Source: Oscillospiraceae bacterium
GTDB lineage: Bacteria > Bacillota > Clostridia > Oscillospirales > Oscillospiraceae
Direction: 5' to 3'
Assembly (NCBI GenBank): GCA_015067435.1
Contig: SVMM01000003.1
Coordinates: 1-64,000 of the forward strand
DNA: 64,000 nucleotides
Both the position numbers and the translations under genes were made by a program. This document shows, one piece after another, positions 61,928 to 64,000 of the stretch. Every line of letters begins with the position of its first letter. Position 1 is the stretch's first letter. A model generated the notes under the pieces. It searched no databases. It saw nothing but the letters and a program-made list of their open reading frames with translations, and was not told the origin of the DNA.

Positions 61928-61956
61928 ATTGTAGCACGGCTCGTGGTAAAAGTCAA
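61928..61956 (-). promoter_or_regulatory. Promoter of leader C
   Basis: TTGACT, 17-base spacer, TACAAT. Confidence 0.78.
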
Positions 61957-62171
61957 GTCTTTGGAACAATCTTTTCTGCCTTTCTGCAGTCTGCTTCAAA
62001 ACTCCAAAAACTGACAAGTCGGTGTGTCCAATGTTCCCGTGAGCCAAAACAGCGGGGTCAAAGAGATCAGCTTGAACGCACGCAGCCCCTTTGTTGAGCG
62101 TAAAAAAGAGCCAGTGACCCATGCAATATGGAGGCACATGTGGTATACTCATTATAGCAGAAAAGCCGACA

Positions 62172-62200
62172 GCGATGGGGTGTTGGTAGCGCCCCATCGC
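62172..62200. repeat. Inverted repeat in the intergenic stretch
   Basis: GCGATGGGG and CCCCATCGC separated by 10-11 bases; no T-run. Near the right end of the mobile region. Confidence 0.55.
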
Positions 62201-62302
62201 CCAAGCAGGTGATACCCCCACCTACAAGACGGTTTCCCGCGTCGACAGGGCAATTATACCCAGTTTTGCCTTTCTTCGCAAGTGAAACATACTCCTATGG
62301 AG

Positions 62303-62342
62303 GCGTCGTGCAGGTAAATGAATCCCTGCGTGACGCTTTTTC
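62303..62342 (+). terminator. Terminator-like hairpin just upstream of the 99-residue gene
   Basis: GCGTCGTGCAGG pairs imperfectly with CCTGCGTGACGC and is followed by TTTTTC, ending 30 bases before the start codon. Either ends transcripts from the left or works as an attenuator for the small gene. Confidence 0.65.
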
Positions 62343-62372
62343 TGTAGACTATAGAAAAGGAGTATCACACAA

Positions 62373-62672
62373 ATGAAGAAAAGGCTATCCGAGATTATGC
62401 TGTGGGTCGCACTTCTTATAGTTGGCTCAACGATAGTATCGCGTTGCAGTGATATTGAAGAGAGCCGCTGGGCGAACAAGAACATGATCCTGTCGGTCAA
62501 CCTCGGTTCCAGTACAACATGCTCGCTGAGCGTTGCCACTTACAGAGCCGGCCTTGAGACAGTCAGCGATCACGCTGTGGCGCAGCTGCGTATCAATCAC
62601 TTACCGAGTGATGAGGGGAACAATAGCAGTCCGTATGATCTGAGCATCACGTTCGAACTCTGCCGCGAGTAA
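62373..62672 (+). CDS. Small secreted or membrane-anchored hypothetical protein
   Basis: 99 residues. The first 23 (MKKRLSEIMLWVALLIVGST) form a signal or anchor segment; the rest is a short beta-rich exported part with two Cys (CSLSV, ELCRE). AAGGAG is 10 bases before the ATG. No family recognised. Preceded by a terminator-like hairpin and followed by a good one. AT-richer than the core genes. Confidence 0.6.
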   Translation: MKKRLSEIMLWVALLIVGSTIVSRCSDIEESRWANKNMILSVNLGSSTTCSLSVATYRAGLETVSDHAVAQLRINHLPSDEGNNSSPYDLSITFELCRE

Positions 62673-62684
62673 CAACCCTACAGG

Positions 62685-62726
62685 AATCGAGTAGGAGCGT
62701 CCCGTGATGGGCGCCCCTACTCGATT
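62685..62726. terminator. Terminator between the small secreted protein and the SLH gene
   Basis: AATCGAGTAGGAGCG and CGCCCCTACTCGATT with a 12-base loop; T-rich sequence follows on the plus side. Confidence 0.75.
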
Positions 62727-62754
62727 GTATTCTTTCGCTGTTTTGGTTTCCCAT

Positions 62755-64000
62755 TTACCTCGCGTTTCGCACGAACCGCGTCATGATCGCCGCAACCTGT
62801 GCGCGCGTCGCGCCGCCCCGCGGGTTCAGCGTGCCGTCGCCCATGCCTTCGATCAATCCCGCGCCGACCGCCCAGCGCATCGCATCCGCCGCATAATCCG
62901 CCACGCCGCGCGCGTCGGTGAAGCGGTCGAGGCTCGCGCCCGCGCTCACGTCGCAGCCCGCCGCCTTCGCATAGCGGTAGAGGATCGTCGCGAGATCCTG
63001 GCGCGTGATGTCGTCGCCCACGCCGAAGTTGCCGCCGTAGCCCGTGACAACGCCGCTCTCATACGCCCAGCCGACCGCCGCGTTATACCAGTCGGCGGAG
63101 CCGACGTCGCGGAATACCGTGCCGTCGCCCGCCTCCGCACCGCGCGCGAAGTTGTAGAGCACCTGCGCAAGCATCGCGCGCGTCATGGGCGCATCCGGAG
63201 CGAAGCTCCCGCCGCCCGTGCCGTTGAAGATTTCGCGTGCGGTGACGAAGGTCACATACTCGCCGTACCAGCTGCCCGTCGAAACGTCGGCGAAGGCCTT
63301 CGTGTTGTCCACGACGTACAGCTCACATGAGCCGGTGACGGGCACGATGAGGCTGCCCTCATAGCACTCCTTTACGGGCAGGAGCCGGTCATCCGCGCCG
63401 CGCACCATGGCGACGACGCCGTGGCCGCCGCGGCTGACCTGCAGCTCGATCCTCGGCATCTCCGCGGGGCCGACCCTGCCGTCGCCGTTCCGGTCGAAGA
63501 GCATCAGCGGAAGCTCGACCCGAACCGGCGCAGCGGCACCGCCACCCGCCTTCGCCGGCTCGACCGTCAGCGGGGAGCGGATCGGACGGTTCTCCCGGAT
63601 CGCCTGCTCCGCTTCCTCCCTGCTGATCACGGTCTCCATCGAGAGGATCCTGCCGTTCTCGTCCCTCACAACCGTTCCGGTGGAACCGTCGGGCGTCCTC
63701 GTCTCGGTCGTGACGGTTTTGACGACCGTCGTCCGATTGTCTGCATCCGTCGTCGTGACGGTGGCGGCGGTCACGGTGGTCGTCACGCCGTTTTTGTCAA
63801 CGGACGCCTCGATCTTCGCCTCCGTGACGGACTTGGAGAGCACTTTGTCGTTCGCGTCCGTCACCGTGACCGTCGTGGTCGAGGTGCCCGTCGCCGTGCC
63901 GTCCGGGGCGGTGGTCATGCCCGTGACGGACTCTGTTTTGGTCACGCTCACGGTTTCCGTGACCTTGCCCGCCTTGTCAGTGACCTTTTCCGTCACCTTC
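62755..64000 (-). CDS. SLH-domain surface protein (5' end outside window)
   Basis: At least 413 residues; the frame is open to the window edge, so the start and signal peptide are missing. The visible N-terminal part is a Thr/Val-rich repeat (TETVSVTKTESVTG, TVTVTDANDKVLSKSV, VTTTDADNRTTVVKTV). A beta domain follows, then three SLH repeats (FADVSTGSWYGEYV, FRDVGSADWYNAAVGWAYE, FTDARGVADYAADAMRWAV) to the end. SLH repeats bind pyruvylated wall polymer, anchoring the protein to the cell surface. Confidence 0.92.
   Translation of the reverse strand, partial: KVTEKVTDKAGKVTETVSVTKTESVTGMTTAPDGTATGTSTTTVTVTDANDKVLSKSVTEAKIEASVDKNGVTTTVTAATVTTTDADNRTTVVKTVTTETRTPDGSTGTVVRDENGRILSMETVISREEAEQAIRENRPIRSPLTVEPAKAGGGAAAPVRVELPLMLFDRNGDGRVGPAEMPRIELQVSRGGHGVVAMVRGADDRLLPVKECYEGSLIVPVTGSCELYVVDNTKAFADVSTGSWYGEYVTFVTAREIFNGTGGGSFAPDAPMTRAMLAQVLYNFARGAEAGDGTVFRDVGSADWYNAAVGWAYESGVVTGYGGNFGVGDDITRQDLATILYRYAKAAGCDVSAGASLDRFTDARGVADYAADAMRWAVGAGLIEGMGDGTLNPRGGATRAQVAAIMTRFVRNAR

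Larger units (their letters stand above)
49310..62250. mobile_element. Mosaic mobile region (integrative element remnant or island)
   Basis: Contains a large serine recombinase, a tyrosine recombinase, a replication-initiation/DnaC protein, a RecD-like helicase, a MazF toxin and hypothetical genes, with three operons preceded by related leader terminators. No relaxase, coupling protein, conjugation ATPase or phage structural gene is present, so it is neither an intact conjugative element nor a prophage. The ends are approximate and no attachment repeats were identified. A large secreted protein in the middle may be cargo or an older chromosomal gene. Confidence 0.5.

Noticed and set aside
61793-62221. 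Minus-strand frame of 142 codons upstream of the helicase
   Set aside because: It runs across the promoter and leader C and has no ribosome site or recognisable domain.
62222-62539. Minus-strand frame of 105 codons
   Set aside because: Antisense to the small exported protein gene, which has a ribosome site and terminator.

Overview
The window looks like a chromosomal segment of a high-GC, strictly anaerobic Clostridia, most likely an Oscillospirales-type gut bacterium. The support is an [FeFe] hydrogenase, acetate kinase, a glycine cleavage system with split P protein under a glycine riboswitch, a SAM-I riboswitch on metK, a DUF6472-type small Cys protein, secreted proteins with copper-amine-oxidase-like stalk domains, an SLH-domain protein, and strong AGGAGG ribosome sites with TTGACA/TATAAT promoters. 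The species cannot be named from sequence alone.

Layout: 0.1-4.8 kb holds a minus-strand signalling pair (PAS/degenerate GGDEF/EAL protein, then a chemotaxis receptor). A tRNA-Pro follows at 4.93 kb. From 5.1 to 19.0 kb lies a 15-gene minus-strand operon behind one clear promoter: glycosyltransferase, acyl carrier protein, acyl ligase, thioesterase, LuxE, LuxC, GNAT, SDR, split transketolase, then a second SDR, split transketolase, LuxE and LuxC. The repeated set of acid-to-aldehyde (LuxE/LuxC), C2 addition (transketolase) and ketone reduction (SDR) enzymes, with no luciferase, is the best candidate for an undescribed biosynthetic system. It sits between tRNA-Pro and metK, and near-identical 20-bp direct repeats lie at both edges.

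From 19.5 to 47.5 kb the genes look mostly like core chromosome. They include metK with its SAM-I riboswitch; a rhomboid-like membrane protein, an HD hydrolase and a TIM-barrel protein; a lipoprotein and tmcAL; ackA; a galE-glmM-ROK kinase operon; a secreted repeat protein; a two-gene hydrogenase operon followed by a small Cys protein; and the glycine cassette (gcvT-glyA fusion, gcvH, gcvPA, gcvPB, lpd). The glycine cassette is led by a tandem glycine riboswitch with terminator. A GGDEF-like receptor, a DUF2975/HTH pair and a YbaK-type deacylase follow.

From 47.5 kb to the end the region is accessory: a transglutaminase-like secreted protein, then a mosaic mobile region (about 49.3-62.2 kb) with a large serine recombinase, a replication-initiation/DnaC chimera, a MazF toxin without a visible antitoxin, a DUF5688 protein, a very large secreted repeat protein, a tyrosine recombinase and a RecD-like helicase. 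Three operons of this region start with promoters of the same geometry and related structured leaders ending in intrinsic terminators, which suggests shared attenuation/antitermination control. The window ends inside an SLH-domain surface protein.
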